A stretch of DNA of 64,000 nt, from the NCBI GenBank assembly GCA_964416195.1, contig CAYQDB010000004.1, positions 124,001 through 188,000 on the forward strand. Reading direction: 5' to 3'. Positions 44,235 to 53,232 of this stretch are shown here, one piece after another. The stretch's first letter is position 1; every line of letters begins with the position of its first letter. Under the pieces are notes generated by a model. The model was not told where the DNA came from, did no database searches, and worked only from the letters and a program-made list of their open reading frames with translations. Position numbers and translations under genes: made by a program. Origin of the DNA: CAYQDB01 sp964416195 (lineage in GTDB: Bacteria > Zixibacteria > MSB-5A5 > GN15 > FEB-12).

Positions 44235-46382
44235 ATGAACCGCAAGGGTTTCTTTCTTGGTTTCTATTCCATCGGCGGCCAGGTGCTTCTTTTACGAGAG
44301 CTGGTCTCTTCTCTTAACGGGGATGAGCTCTTTATCGGTACCGCGCTCTTTGGATGGTTGGTTTCAGTCGCCGCCGGGGCATACCTTGGAGGCGCCGCCC
44401 GCCTGAAGGTTGGATCGCGGGGGCTGTTCATCGGGGGGGCGCTTCTTCTGCCTGTAGTGGTCGTGGCAGCACGGCTTTCTCCACTTGCCGTCAGCGATGT
44501 TGTCGGTGAAATCATCCCCTTCAGTACGGCGGCGGTGATATCGACTGTCATGATGCTGCCGCTCGGCATTATCTCCGGATGGCTATTCACATCGATTACT
44601 CGTGAAGGCCGCACTCCGGCCGTTTCCATAGTCCAGGTCTATCTCTTCGAGGGTATCGGAGCTTTTGTCGGCGGCGTGTTGATTACGCTACTGGTCGGGG
44701 ATATCGTTTCCACACTGGAGATGTCTGTTCTGTTGGGAGTGGTTATCCTCGCAGCCAATCTCTCGTCGTACAGGAAGCGGAAAGCGTTCACCATCACTAT
44801 AGCAGCCGTGGCTGTTGCTGCTCTTTCCCTTGTTATTCAACACACCTTCTCTCGCCTGGATCTTTACATCGACAGTGTCAAATACAAATCATACGAGGTC
44901 AAGGAATCATTTGACACCCATTATGCCCACCAGGCCGTTCTAGCTCGAGACAGTAGTCTGATTCTGCTCACCGACAACACGATTGAGGCTGTCTCTCCCG
45001 ATCTGATGACTGCCGAAAACCTGCTTATCCCCCCGCTTCTGTATAAACCAGAGGCTCGAAAGATTCTCTTTATCGGTCGAACCGAGTTTGGCATCATGCA
45101 ACTGTCTGACAGCATGCCGGATCGGTCAATCACGGCGGTCGATCCCCGGGGTGTATTGTCGCGGCGGATAGACGGCATTATTCGCGTTACCGGATCCATC
45201 TTGCGGGTTGAAAACGATCCGATGGCCTTTCTCTCACGTCATGAAGCCCCGGACACTTACGATATTGTCATTGTCAATACCGGCGATCTCGGCAGTTACA
45301 AAAACAGTCGCTTGCTGACCGGAAGGTTTCTCAAGCTGGTTAGGTCTGTTCTGAGACCGGGTGGGGTTGTCTGTTACCCCACTCGCTACGATACCGATCG
45401 CTATATTACTTCCGAACAGCGGGAACTCCTGTCAGTCATATACAACAGGCTTGAGCGTTCTTTCAAGCATGTCAGTCTGTGGCCGGGGAACATGACCCTG
45501 TTTCTTGCGTCCGATGCAGCGGAGCTGGCAATTCCCTACGACTCAATAGTCGCCCGACTTGCCGAACTCGAATATGCCCCGCAGTTCATCAGTGAAGACT
45601 ACCTTTATGACAGGCTGGATGAGTTCAAGGTGGAGAGGCTTCGCGCGGCGATCAGCGACAGCGACGATGCGACTGGTCTCGACCGCCCTGTTATTCCACA
45701 TTACCAGGCGATGTACCAAGCGAAGGCAAGCGACTTCGATAGACAGGTTGTCTCGTTCATCCTTGGAAAACCGCACTGGGTTGTTGCCATTCCCTTGTTT
45801 ATTCTCCTGTTCTTAGGCTTCACCTGTGTAACCAGTGCGAAGAAAAAACGATATGGGCTCTTTCTCTATTTCACGGCCGGGCTGACATCGCTCAGTCTGG
45901 AACTGATATCGTTCTATGTGTACCAGTCGTTGGCCGGGTCATTGTACGCCGAGATGGCTGCTTTGATCGGCGCCTTCATGCTGGGCCTGGCTGTCGGGAC
46001 CTATTACTCCATACGGATGGACCGAGGCCATCTGGAGTACCCCGCCCTGCTTATGCTTCTGGCGGCCACCTTGATATTCCTTGTTAGCTTTGACTGCATC
46101 GATTCCAAGGTCATCCTCTTTTATCACCTGCTCTTTCTGTTCACCGTAGCCGTAGGCACCGGCACTCTATTCGTAGCTGCCACAGGTCGCTACTATCCAG
46201 TGGCGTCACAGGCCAACCGCGGCGCCGGTTATGCCTGCGAACTTATCGGTTCATCGTTTGGGGCGCTGTTATCTACGACGATTTTTCTCCCGATCATGGG
46301 GCTGCGGTGGCTGTTGATAGCGCTGGCAATGCTGATGGTTGTTGCTCTTGCGGGATCGCTGTTGACGGCCAGGGAGGTTTGA
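44235..46382 (+). CDS. Polytopic membrane protein with a degenerate spermidine-synthase-like domain
   Basis: A 715-residue protein. Residues 1-200 hold about six membrane segments (opening YSIGGQVLLLRELVSSLNGDELFIG, typical of fused MFS/spermidine-synthase proteins). Residues about 215-485 form a soluble domain like spermidine synthase (KILFIGRTEFGIMQL, SITAVDPRG, YDIVIVNTGD, SVLRPGGVVCYPT), but the family's GGGxG loop reads IGRTEFG, so aminopropyl transfer is doubtful. Residues 515-712 hold six or seven more membrane segments. It is 3 bp after amrS and 4 bp before the PLP enzyme, so it is part of the operon. It may be a transporter-like or scaffold component. Confidence 0.8.
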   Translation: MNRKGFFLGFYSIGGQVLLLRELVSSLNGDELFIGTALFGWLVSVAAGAYLGGAARLKVGSRGLFIGGALLLPVVVVAARLSPLAVSDVVGEIIPFSTAAVISTVMMLPLGIISGWLFTSITREGRTPAVSIVQVYLFEGIGAFVGGVLITLLVGDIVSTLEMSVLLGVVILAANLSSYRKRKAFTITIAAVAVAALSLVIQHTFSRLDLYIDSVKYKSYEVKESFDTHYAHQAVLARDSSLILLTDNTIEAVSPDLMTAENLLIPPLLYKPEARKILFIGRTEFGIMQLSDSMPDRSITAVDPRGVLSRRIDGIIRVTGSILRVENDPMAFLSRHEAPDTYDIVIVNTGDLGSYKNSRLLTGRFLKLVRSVLRPGGVVCYPTRYDTDRYITSEQRELLSVIYNRLERSFKHVSLWPGNMTLFLASDAAELAIPYDSIVARLAELEYAPQFISEDYLYDRLDEFKVERLRAAISDSDDATGLDRPVIPHYQAMYQAKASDFDRQVVSFILGKPHWVVAIPLFILLFLGFTCVTSAKKKRYGLFLYFTAGLTSLSLELISFYVYQSLAGSLYAEMAALIGAFMLGLAVGTYYSIRMDRGHLEYPALLMLLAATLIFLVSFDCIDSKVILFYHLLFLFTVAVGTGTLFVAATGRYYPVASQANRGAGYACELIGSSFGALLSTTIFLPIMGLRWLLIALAMLMVVALAGSLLTAREV

Positions 46383-46386
46383 CTCT

Positions 46387-47490
46387 ATGTCTTTGAGTGT
46401 AACTGACATAGACACCCCGGCAGTATTGATCAAACGATCAATCATGGAAAAGAACCTGCAATCCATGCAGGCTCTGGCTGACCATTACAATCTCGGTCTT
46501 CGTGCTCACATCAAGACCCATAAGATACCTGAATTGGCGAACCAGCAAATGAAAGCAGGCGCTGTCGGTATTGCCGTTGCCAAACTGGGCGAAGCGGAAA
46601 CAATGGCCCAAGCCGGCATCAGGGATATCCAGATTGCCAATATCATTGTTGGCAGAGAAAAGATCAGACGCCTGGTCAGGCTCGCCACGAAATGTAAGCT
46701 ATCGGTGGCGGTGGACTCGATTGAGAACGCCAGACAACTATCTGCTGCCTTCTCCAAGAGCGGTCGGCCGCTTAATGTACTGATCAAAGTAGACACGGGG
46801 CTTAGTCGGTGTGGATTCGATTCATTGCAAGACATTGTTCGGTTTCTCAATACTGCTAAGCGCCTGACAGGCATCGACGTCATCGGGTTGATGACGCACG
46901 CCGGGCACGCCTATGCCGCCCGTGATCGTGAAGAGATCAAAGCAATCGGCAGAGCGGAAGGGGCGACGCTTGTTGAGTATGCCCATCAGTTGAAGGCACT
47001 GGGGTACAAAATGAAGGTTGTCAGCGTTGGTTCCACTCCTACGGCAAAGCACTGTATGAAGGTAAAAGGTGTCACCGAGCTGCGCGTGGGTAACTATATC
47101 TTCAATGACATGACGCAGGTAGCCCTTGGGACTGTTCCTGTAAACCGTTGCGCCCTGACTATTCTGGCGACTGTCATAAGCAGACCGACGAAAGAGCGCG
47201 CTGTTATCGATGCCGGTAGCAAGGCGCTGGCGCTGGACAAAGGCGCTCATGGCCGTGACACTCTCGAAGGGTTTGGCAAAATAGTTGGGGGCGGAGGGAT
47301 GTTGACGCGCCTCTCCGAGGAGCATGGAGTTATTGAACAGGTAACTCGTCGGTTCAGGATCGGGCAGAAAATACGGCTTATTCCCAACCATGCCTGCACG
47401 GTGATGAACCTTTTCGATTATGCTTACCTGGTAGACGGCTCGACCGTTCTAAAGAGATTGACAATATCAGCGCGTGGAAAGATGAATTAA
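46387..47490 (+). CDS. PLP enzyme of the D-threonine aldolase / D-serine dehydratase (DSD1) family
   Basis: A 367-residue fold-type III PLP enzyme related to alanine racemase N-terminal domains. The PLP-lysine region is HIKTHK (residues 41-46); VDTGLSRCGF and the VSVGSTPT phosphate-binding loop are typical. The C-terminal PNHACTVMNLFDY contains the His and Cys that bind the catalytic metal in D-threonine aldolases and D-serine dehydratases. The natural substrate is a D-amino acid or beta-hydroxy amino acid. It is the last gene of the DUF362-amrS operon (4 bp gap), an unexpected association. Confidence 0.9.
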   Translation: MSLSVTDIDTPAVLIKRSIMEKNLQSMQALADHYNLGLRAHIKTHKIPELANQQMKAGAVGIAVAKLGEAETMAQAGIRDIQIANIIVGREKIRRLVRLATKCKLSVAVDSIENARQLSAAFSKSGRPLNVLIKVDTGLSRCGFDSLQDIVRFLNTAKRLTGIDVIGLMTHAGHAYAARDREEIKAIGRAEGATLVEYAHQLKALGYKMKVVSVGSTPTAKHCMKVKGVTELRVGNYIFNDMTQVALGTVPVNRCALTILATVISRPTKERAVIDAGSKALALDKGAHGRDTLEGFGKIVGGGGMLTRLSEEHGVIEQVTRRFRIGQKIRLIPNHACTVMNLFDYAYLVDGSTVLKRLTISARGKMN

Positions 47491-47491
47491 T

Positions 47492-47516
47492 CCGGAACGC
47501 AGTGCGGGTGTTCCGG
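47492..47516 (+). terminator. Hairpin after the PLP-enzyme gene
   Basis: A 7-bp perfect stem CCGGAAC / GTTCCGG, one base after the stop codon, followed by GGGTTGT rather than a T run. It is in the gap between convergent operons and may act as a weak terminator or RNA end. Confidence 0.4.
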
Positions 47517-47604
47517 GGGTTGTGGCATAAGTATAGGGCAAATGTCGGGTTTCTCGCTCCATCTGTCTCAGGCGGATTCAGTTTGGAAACCGACCTACAA
47601 AGCT

Positions 47605-48507
47605 TTACGGCAAGGATTCTAACCACTCAACAAAGAACTCCTTATGCTCTTCACTATACCCCACCATCCCCACCAATCTTCCTTTTCTCAGGCCGGCGAT
47701 GATTGTTCCGTAGTGGGTGTCATGAGTGACAAAGGCGCTTCTGTCATCAAACGGAAGCTCCTGAGGGGATGGCGTTATGTTATCCATTTCAGAGAGACGT
47801 TCGAACCACTGTAATAGTTTGGAGCGGGGCGCATCCTGCGATAGGAAGAGCGTCACGGTGTCGCTAATGAGCTGATATCGACAACAATACACGTGTGTAA
47901 GCATTTTCTCTCCAAGGAAAGACTGGGCGAAATACCTTTCTGTGGCTGGCATCCTGTTCTCCGTCGGAAAGAGCATGAACGCATCAGGTCGGTTGGTTGT
48001 CCCCGGAATCAGCTTGTCAAGCGTCGCCGCCGCTTGAGAAAGAGCAAGACCGGTCGCCTCGGATTCGTCATAGCCTAAGAGATTAATGACAAGTTCACCC
48101 TTCACGAATTGGAGATTGGCAGTCGAAGAAAACCCCTCAACTCCCAGCGACATAAGCTTCGCCTTCTCCGGTCGCATCATTGAATACAAGCCGAACGCAT
48201 TGTCCGCGTTGTCGAACCGGTAGATATCGATCGTGAACTCCGTTGTGCCGACTTTGTAGTCGGCCGTGGCTACTTCCACGAAATTGTAGAGGTGGTATAG
48301 CTCGGCACCACCATCAATGTACTGCCATAGCGAATCGCCACGAAAGGAACGTACCTCTGAGGAACGAGTGGCTCCAGCATCGGTAAGTTCCTGTGGTAGA
48401 AAACGCTCAAGACTAAACTTCTCGGTCGGTTTCTTATTGTCACCGCACCCGGCAGCCACAATAAGCAGTAGACTGAATGCTGCCAGGGCCAATAATTTCC
48501 CCTTCAT
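47605..48507 (-). CDS. Lipoprotein resembling DUF6599
   Basis: A 300-residue lipoprotein with lipobox VAAGC. Its core pattern (LWQYIDGGAELYHLYNFVEVATADY, the ITVDIYRFDNADNAFGLYS-like segment here EFTIDIYRF, and later MFPTENRMPATERYF-like text) fits DUF6599, a family of unknown function. It is the last gene of a minus-strand operon, 1 bp after the polyferredoxin gene, with an AAGGA site overlapping that gene's stop. It should be anchored in the envelope next to the Fe-S protein. The role is unknown. Confidence 0.75.
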   Translation of the reverse strand: MKGKLLALAAFSLLLIVAAGCGDNKKPTEKFSLERFLPQELTDAGATRSSEVRSFRGDSLWQYIDGGAELYHLYNFVEVATADYKVGTTEFTIDIYRFDNADNAFGLYSMMRPEKAKLMSLGVEGFSSTANLQFVKGELVINLLGYDESEATGLALSQAAATLDKLIPGTTNRPDAFMLFPTENRMPATERYFAQSFLGEKMLTHVYCCRYQLISDTVTLFLSQDAPRSKLLQWFERLSEMDNITPSPQELPFDDRSAFVTHDTHYGTIIAGLRKGRLVGMVGYSEEHKEFFVEWLESLP

Positions 48508-48508
48508 C

Positions 48509-50200
48509 TCAGGTCCTTATCCTCTGGGCGTTACCTATTGTTGTTTTTCTTTGTAACAGTATCTGGTTGTCCGGCGAGCGCGATTCACCGACGGACGTTA
48601 TCCGAATAGCAGCTTTGCCGCCGACAGGGCAGACATACTCGCAGGCTCCACAGCCGGTGCACAGGTTGGGGTCGATATAGGGACGTTTGACCATGACTTC
48701 ATTACCATACCGGTCATGCGTGACCTCTTCTTTAAGATAGATCGCCTTCGGTGAAGTTGGACACCACTCTTCGCAGACTACGCACGTAGTACCCATCGCC
48801 CAGGGTAGACACCGTCCCTGGTCGATAAAAGCGGTTCCAATACGATTGGCAGGCGTTTGCTTATCCCCCACCTTCTCTTTCAGAGAGATTTCCGCAATCG
48901 CTCCCGTTGGGCAGACCTGGCTGCATAGCGTACAGGTCGACTCGCAGTAGCCTATCCTTGGAATCAGAATAGGCGTCCAGATTCCCTCCAATCCGGATTC
49001 AAGCAAAGTGGGATGCAGGGCGTTGTTGGGGCAGACCCGCATGCACTGACCGCACCGAATACAGCGGGCCAAAAAGTCGCTTTCCGGTACGGAGCCGGGC
49101 GGACGGATCAACAGAGGATTGGCATTTACCTTGAAGGCATCCCCTGATCGAAGCAACGGCAGCAATGCTGCCCCGGCTACCACCGACGCTATGACTTTCC
49201 TGCGCGAGACATCGATTTTTTGTGTCGCAGGCGGATTGGCTCTGGATGGTTTCCGGTTGGGGAAAAACTTGAATTTCAGAGAGCCGGTCGGACAGGTCGC
49301 AACGCAGTTCAGACAGAGATGGCATTCCGCTTGGTGCCACCGCGATCCGATATCGGGATTATCCCCACCCTGGCAGGAAAGTCGGCAGAGTTTGCAGTGT
49401 TGACAGGTTGATTCGTTCTTTTCAAGGCCGAGGATAGCAAACCGGGAGAAAAGGCCCAACATTGCCCCCAGGGGGCAGATTCCGCGGCACCAGAAGCGCG
49501 TGAAGATTCTGTTTAAGATCAATATCGCTATGAATAGGAAGCCGATGGTTAATATCATGTGAAAGTGTGCCATGCGAAACGGCAGCAGCAATGCCGCCAC
49601 TATGTCGTAGATCGATTGAGCGAAGGAACTGATCGGCGGGATGCCGAACGATTTTACCCATCCCAGCAGGCCAAAGGCGCCGGTATGGATTGTTGGCAGA
49701 ACCACCGTCCCGATCGACCTGGCAAGCAAGGCCAACGGGTCAAGCAATCCAACCTGCAATGTTCCCACTAAAGCCGCTCCCGCAAAGAGGAAGAAGATGT
49801 AGTACTTGATCCTCTGATATTTTCTGTAACGGTTTGATTCTATCTTGTGAGCGCCTTTTCGGCGCAGCCGCTCCGATGGTATCTCTGAAATCCATTGGTT
49901 CAACGATCCCAGGGGACAAACCCAGCCGCAGAAGAAACGGCCTAAGAATATCGTTGGAATCAGGATGACGAGCGACCATAACAGGCCCTTATACAGGGTG
50001 CCGTTGGCTAACAATGTCGCCAGCGCCACAAGAGGATCAAACTGCAGGGCGATAGAGACCGGGTAGGGGAGGCGTATTTCGGCGGAGTCGGATGGAGCGA
50101 AATTGACCTCGAAGTTGGTTTTTAGTATGAGCCAGACGAAAATGAGAAAGAAAACGACCTGAGAGATCCGACGCAGGTTTCTAACCGTTTTGATTGTCAC
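48509..50200 (-). CDS. NapH/MauM-like membrane polyferredoxin
   Basis: A 563-residue iron-sulphur membrane protein. Residues 1-255 carry about five membrane segments and two CxxxCP motifs (CGWVCPLG, CRGICPLG) as in NapH/NosR/RdxA-type electron carriers. Residues 265-310 hold two 4Fe-4S sites (CQHCKLCRLSC, CHLCLNCVATCP). A Tat-like signal is buried at 332-350 (SRRKVIASVVAGAALLPLL), as if a NapG/MauM protein had been fused on. Residues 375-550 hold at least four further 4Fe-4S motifs (CIRCGQCMRVCP, CTLCSQVCP, CVVCEEWCP, CTGCGACEYVCP). It should pass electrons across the membrane. It overlaps the upstream DUF362 gene by 4 bp. Confidence 0.9.
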   Translation of the reverse strand: MTIKTVRNLRRISQVVFFLIFVWLILKTNFEVNFAPSDSAEIRLPYPVSIALQFDPLVALATLLANGTLYKGLLWSLVILIPTIFLGRFFCGWVCPLGSLNQWISEIPSERLRRKGAHKIESNRYRKYQRIKYYIFFLFAGAALVGTLQVGLLDPLALLARSIGTVVLPTIHTGAFGLLGWVKSFGIPPISSFAQSIYDIVAALLLPFRMAHFHMILTIGFLFIAILILNRIFTRFWCRGICPLGAMLGLFSRFAILGLEKNESTCQHCKLCRLSCQGGDNPDIGSRWHQAECHLCLNCVATCPTGSLKFKFFPNRKPSRANPPATQKIDVSRRKVIASVVAGAALLPLLRSGDAFKVNANPLLIRPPGSVPESDFLARCIRCGQCMRVCPNNALHPTLLESGLEGIWTPILIPRIGYCESTCTLCSQVCPTGAIAEISLKEKVGDKQTPANRIGTAFIDQGRCLPWAMGTTCVVCEEWCPTSPKAIYLKEEVTHDRYGNEVMVKRPYIDPNLCTGCGACEYVCPVGGKAAIRITSVGESRSPDNQILLQRKTTIGNAQRIRT

Positions 50201-51153
50201 AGCCCGATCTCCTTGTAACCAGTTGACCGGTAGTCGATCATTCCCAGACCAGACTTCTCCGCGAGCGCAATATGGCCGATATTCTCCCCTCTCAAGCCCA
50301 GGAACTCGGCGGCGCGCGCATCGGCCGCGACCTGGTCGGTGGCACAGATGACCGAGTTCTCGACAGCTACATTGTCAAGCGAACCTCCCTGTGGCCCGCC
50401 ATGCAGAAGGACCCGGGTGGCGTCAACGACCGTCAGGGTCGGGCGACAAAAAGCAGCCAGGTCTACAACTGACTGGTCTATCTGCTGATGAAGCTGGTTG
50501 CGATGACCTCCAAGGATGCCGTAGAAGTTTTTCATCCCGAGCGTACAGGAGCAAAGAGAATGCTGCTTGACAATAGGCATATTAATGAGGCGGTCGGTAA
50601 AAACAAAGTGTTTCAGAACGGGCCAGGTAGTGAGAAGCTCACCTTCCAGATTGGTCTGGATGAAATCCTCTTGCGCCGGAAGAATCACCCGCGCCCCCGC
50701 CTTTTCTGCTTCCCGCCCAATGCCGGAACGGAGAAAGCAGCGCCGGGGATCATTGCAGGACACATCGGTTACGATAACCTCTGCTGCCCCTGCCGATAGA
50801 CATAGGCGGATCATCTCACCCACCAGGATCGGGTTGGTTGTAGCCGCCTGCGCCGGGACTCGATCCCACCCGATATTGGGTTTTATTGTGACCCTTTCGC
50901 CCGGGTGGATAAAGCGTCGAATCCCGCCGATCGCATCAAGGGCAGCGTTGAGCGCAGGAATCGGGTCAGCGTTCTTGGACAGGGCTATTTGAGGGAGAGA
51001 CCTGTCAGGGGGCACTGTAAAGTCATTCGTTTTGGCGATGACAGACCGGTAGCGGCTGGTTTCGCGGTTGTGAAAAAACAATCCGGTGCCGCCAGTCACA
51101 GCCGCCAACACCAGGGCTTTACCTGTTTTCTTCAGAAATTCTCTACGCTCCAT
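50197..51153 (-). CDS. DUF362 protein (second copy) with Tat signal
   Basis: A 318-residue DUF362 protein starting MERREFLKKTGKALVLAAVTGG, a clear twin-arginine signal for folded, cofactor-bearing export. Conserved parts are GERVTIKPNIGWDR, AEVIVTDVSCNDPR and VKQHSLCSCTLGMKNFYGILGG. The last matches the first DUF362 copy in this window, so both are recognisably paralogous. It begins a tight operon with the polyferredoxin and the lipoprotein. ATG 51153 is preferred because it gives a complete Tat signal; a TTG at 51198 would add 15 residues. No Fe-S motif is in this copy; electrons may come from the adjacent polyferredoxin. Confidence 0.87.
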   Translation of the reverse strand: MERREFLKKTGKALVLAAVTGGTGLFFHNRETSRYRSVIAKTNDFTVPPDRSLPQIALSKNADPIPALNAALDAIGGIRRFIHPGERVTIKPNIGWDRVPAQAATTNPILVGEMIRLCLSAGAAEVIVTDVSCNDPRRCFLRSGIGREAEKAGARVILPAQEDFIQTNLEGELLTTWPVLKHFVFTDRLINMPIVKQHSLCSCTLGMKNFYGILGGHRNQLHQQIDQSVVDLAAFCRPTLTVVDATRVLLHGGPQGGSLDNVAVENSVICATDQVAADARAAEFLGLRGENIGHIALAEKSGLGMIDYRSTGYKEIGL

Positions 51154-51204
51154 ACACTTTGACTCTAATGTGCCTGTCGGGGCCTCATCACTATGCAATA
51201 TATA

Positions 51205-51273
51205 GAATTGTCAGTTGAGTCACAAGCTGGACACATGGCAGGCAAGACCCAGCGGAACTGGAAGAACGGAAAG
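51205..51273 (+). repeat. Left repeat flanking asnA
   Basis: From 51209 the sequence TGTCAGTTGAGTCACA and the following CACATGGCAG...CAAGA recurs at 52525-52581 in the same orientation. GAATTGTCAGTTG at 51205-51217 is also the exact inverted copy of 52623-52635. Confidence 0.7.
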
Positions 51274-51399
51274 GGACTCGGGAAAGTGATCAAGCCTCAA
51301 AACGCTTGACAGCGCTGGCCAACTACGCAAATAATGGATTAATTGGCAGGCTTGGAAGTGGCTATAAGCATTGGTGAACCATAAATGTGAGGCGAGGTG

Positions 51400-52473
51400 A
51401 TGAGCGACCAACGTGAAACCAAAGGGACAGCGTCGAGAGAAGCTCTGATACTGCCTGAGGAATACAGACCACATTTAGACATGAAGGAAACAGAGGAAGC
51501 AATCAAGTATATCAAGGATTCTTTTCAGGTGAGACTTGCCCGGCAATTGAACCTTAGGAGAGTCTCAGCTCCCGTGGCTATCCTAAGTAGAACTGGCGTC
51601 AATGACCGTTTGACGGGAGTAGAGAGACCGGTAAGTTTTCTCATCAAGGATATGAATGAACAAGCCGAGATCGTGCAGTCCTTGGCTAAATGGAAACGTT
51701 TAGCACTTGCTGACTATAGTTTTGCGTACGGCGAAGGCCTTTACACCGATATGAACGCTATAAGACCTGATGAAAAGCTTGACAATTTACATTCCATTTA
51801 TGTCGACCAGTGGGACTGGGAAAGAGTGATAAACAACGAAGAGAGGAATTTGGATTACCTCAGATCTGTGGTGGGGAAAATCTACAGCGCGATGAGAGAA
51901 GAAGAACAGGAAGTGTGCCGAAGGTACAAACAACTCCCCGGTCCTTTCCTCCCACCAGGAATATCGTTCATTCACAGCGAAGAGCTGGAGGAGAGATTCC
52001 CGGACCTTCCTCCGATGGAACGAGAAAAGGCTATCTGCCGGGAGAAGAGAGCGGTGTTCGTAATCGGCATCGGCGGGCGGTTGAAAAGTGGCAAGCCGCA
52101 TGATGAACGAGCGGCAGATTATGATGACTGGTCGACTGCCACGGGGGAAGGGAGACGAGGGTTAAATGGTGATATCCTTGTCTGGTATCCATTGCTTGAA
52201 TGTGCATTCGAGCTTTCTTCGATGGGCATAAGGGTCGACAAGGAATCCCTGTACAGGCAACTGAGAATAAAGAATGAGACTGACAAGATCAACTTATACT
52301 TTCATCAAAGGCTGGTACGGGAAGAGCTCCCCTTGTCCATCGGGGGAGGCATAGGACAATCCCGGCTTTGTATGCTTTACTTGAGAAAGGCTCATATAGG
52401 TGAGGTCCAGTCATGCATCTGGCCCGATAATATGATTGATGTTTGCAGAGAGAACAATGTGCCTTTGCTTTAA
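51400..52473 (+). CDS. asnA: Aspartate--ammonia ligase (asparagine synthetase A)
   Basis: A 357-residue AsnA, which makes asparagine from aspartate and ammonia with ATP. The class II aminoacyl-tRNA-synthetase-like fold is clear: SLAKWKRLAL, GEGLYTDMNAIRPDE, YVDQWDWERV, ADYDDWSTATGEG, LNGDILVWYPLLE and the terminal IGGGIGQSRLCMLYLRKAHIGEVQ. It is intact, with a normal length plus a 30-residue N-terminal extension. The ATG at 51400 has GAGGCGAGG just upstream. It stands alone between related direct repeats (51209 and 52525), suggesting acquisition as a cassette. Confidence 0.96.
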   Translation: MSDQRETKGTASREALILPEEYRPHLDMKETEEAIKYIKDSFQVRLARQLNLRRVSAPVAILSRTGVNDRLTGVERPVSFLIKDMNEQAEIVQSLAKWKRLALADYSFAYGEGLYTDMNAIRPDEKLDNLHSIYVDQWDWERVINNEERNLDYLRSVVGKIYSAMREEEQEVCRRYKQLPGPFLPPGISFIHSEELEERFPDLPPMEREKAICREKRAVFVIGIGGRLKSGKPHDERAADYDDWSTATGEGRRGLNGDILVWYPLLECAFELSSMGIRVDKESLYRQLRIKNETDKINLYFHQRLVREELPLSIGGGIGQSRLCMLYLRKAHIGEVQSCIWPDNMIDVCRENNVPLL

Positions 52474-52524
52474 GAGACTGGTGTCGCAGGTCGGCTCAGC
52501 CGCAACATCCGCAGAATATGAGCC

Positions 52525-52635
52525 TGTCAGTTGAGTCACACGCTGGGCACATGGCAGACAAGATTCGGCAAAACGGCAAAGTCGATTACTACCTCGTCAG
52601 TTGTTAGACCGCGTGAAATCACCAACTGACAATTC
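52525..52635 (+). repeat. Right repeat flanking asnA
   Basis: TGTCAGTTGAGTCACA...GGGCACATGGCAGACAAGA (52525-52581) is the direct repeat of 51209-51273 with scattered differences. CAACTGACAATTC (52623-52635) is the exact inverse of 51205-51217. The 430-bp gap 52474-52903 also has a degenerate family B half (52662-52697); the rest is not recognised. Confidence 0.7.
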
Positions 52636-52661
52636 CGTGCGGCGGCAGATTCCGTTCCCCC

Positions 52662-52697
52662 TATGGCCGTTGGGAGACAAGCCCTAACCATGCGCGA
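52662..52697. repeat. Degenerate half copy of repeat family B
   Basis: TTGGGAGACAAGCCCTAACC and ATGCGCGAG align with the right half of the family B element at 10832-10899 (GCGGGAGACAAGCCCCCGC ... TACGCGAG). Confidence 0.5.
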
Positions 52698-52903
52698 GAT
52701 TGTGCTGTAACCAATTGGGACAACCTCTGGTTATCTGTTCCTCACTAACACGCCGTGAACAAAGCTGGCGATCAAGCGTTTAACATGTAAATTATTATCT
52801 TGGCAATCAAGGAATTGGGATGTAAATTAAAAGATGGAAGATTAGACCGGCCTTGCCGGTGTTCAGAAATTGAGCAATGTGCCGATAGAGTAGGGGAAAA
52901 GTT

Positions 52904-53218
52904 TTGGAGTATACGTGGCCGATTTTGATGGCTGGCGGACAGGACGGCGGCGGTGGAGGAATGATCACGCTCGTCTGGTTTGGCCTGATTTTCGTACTCA
53001 TGTATCTTCTGTTGATCCGCCCCCAGCGGAAGAAGCAGAAAGAACACGAAAAACTGATAGGTGAACTGAGAAAAGGTGACAAAGTTGTGACCAGCGGCGG
53101 TATGTTTGGCACTATCTTCGCCATCGATGATGAGCGCAATCGGGTAGTGCTAAAAATCAATGAGAACACCAAGCTGGAGTTCTTGAAAAGTTCTATCGCC
53201 GGCAGGGTCAACAAGTAA
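52904..53218 (+). CDS. yajC: Preprotein translocase subunit YajC
   Basis: A 104-residue YajC, an accessory inner-membrane protein of the Sec-SecDF holotranslocon. One membrane segment (about 20-38) is followed by the strongly conserved RPQRKKQKEHEKLIGELRKGDKVVTSGGMFGTI. The N terminus with GGQDGGGGG is typical of the Gly-rich start. It begins at TTG 52904, with AGGGGAAAA about 8 bp upstream. The gene is first in a run with def and fmt (15 bp before def). secDF is not in the window. Confidence 0.95.
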   Translation: MEYTWPILMAGGQDGGGGGMITLVWFGLIFVLMYLLLIRPQRKKQKEHEKLIGELRKGDKVVTSGGMFGTIFAIDDERNRVVLKINENTKLEFLKSSIAGRVNK

Positions 53219-53232
53219 TGTGAGGAGTTATC

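Noticed and set aside
51205..52635. An insertion sequence carrying asnA
   Set aside because: No transposase or recombinase frame lies between the repeats; only a cassette-like arrangement can be claimed.
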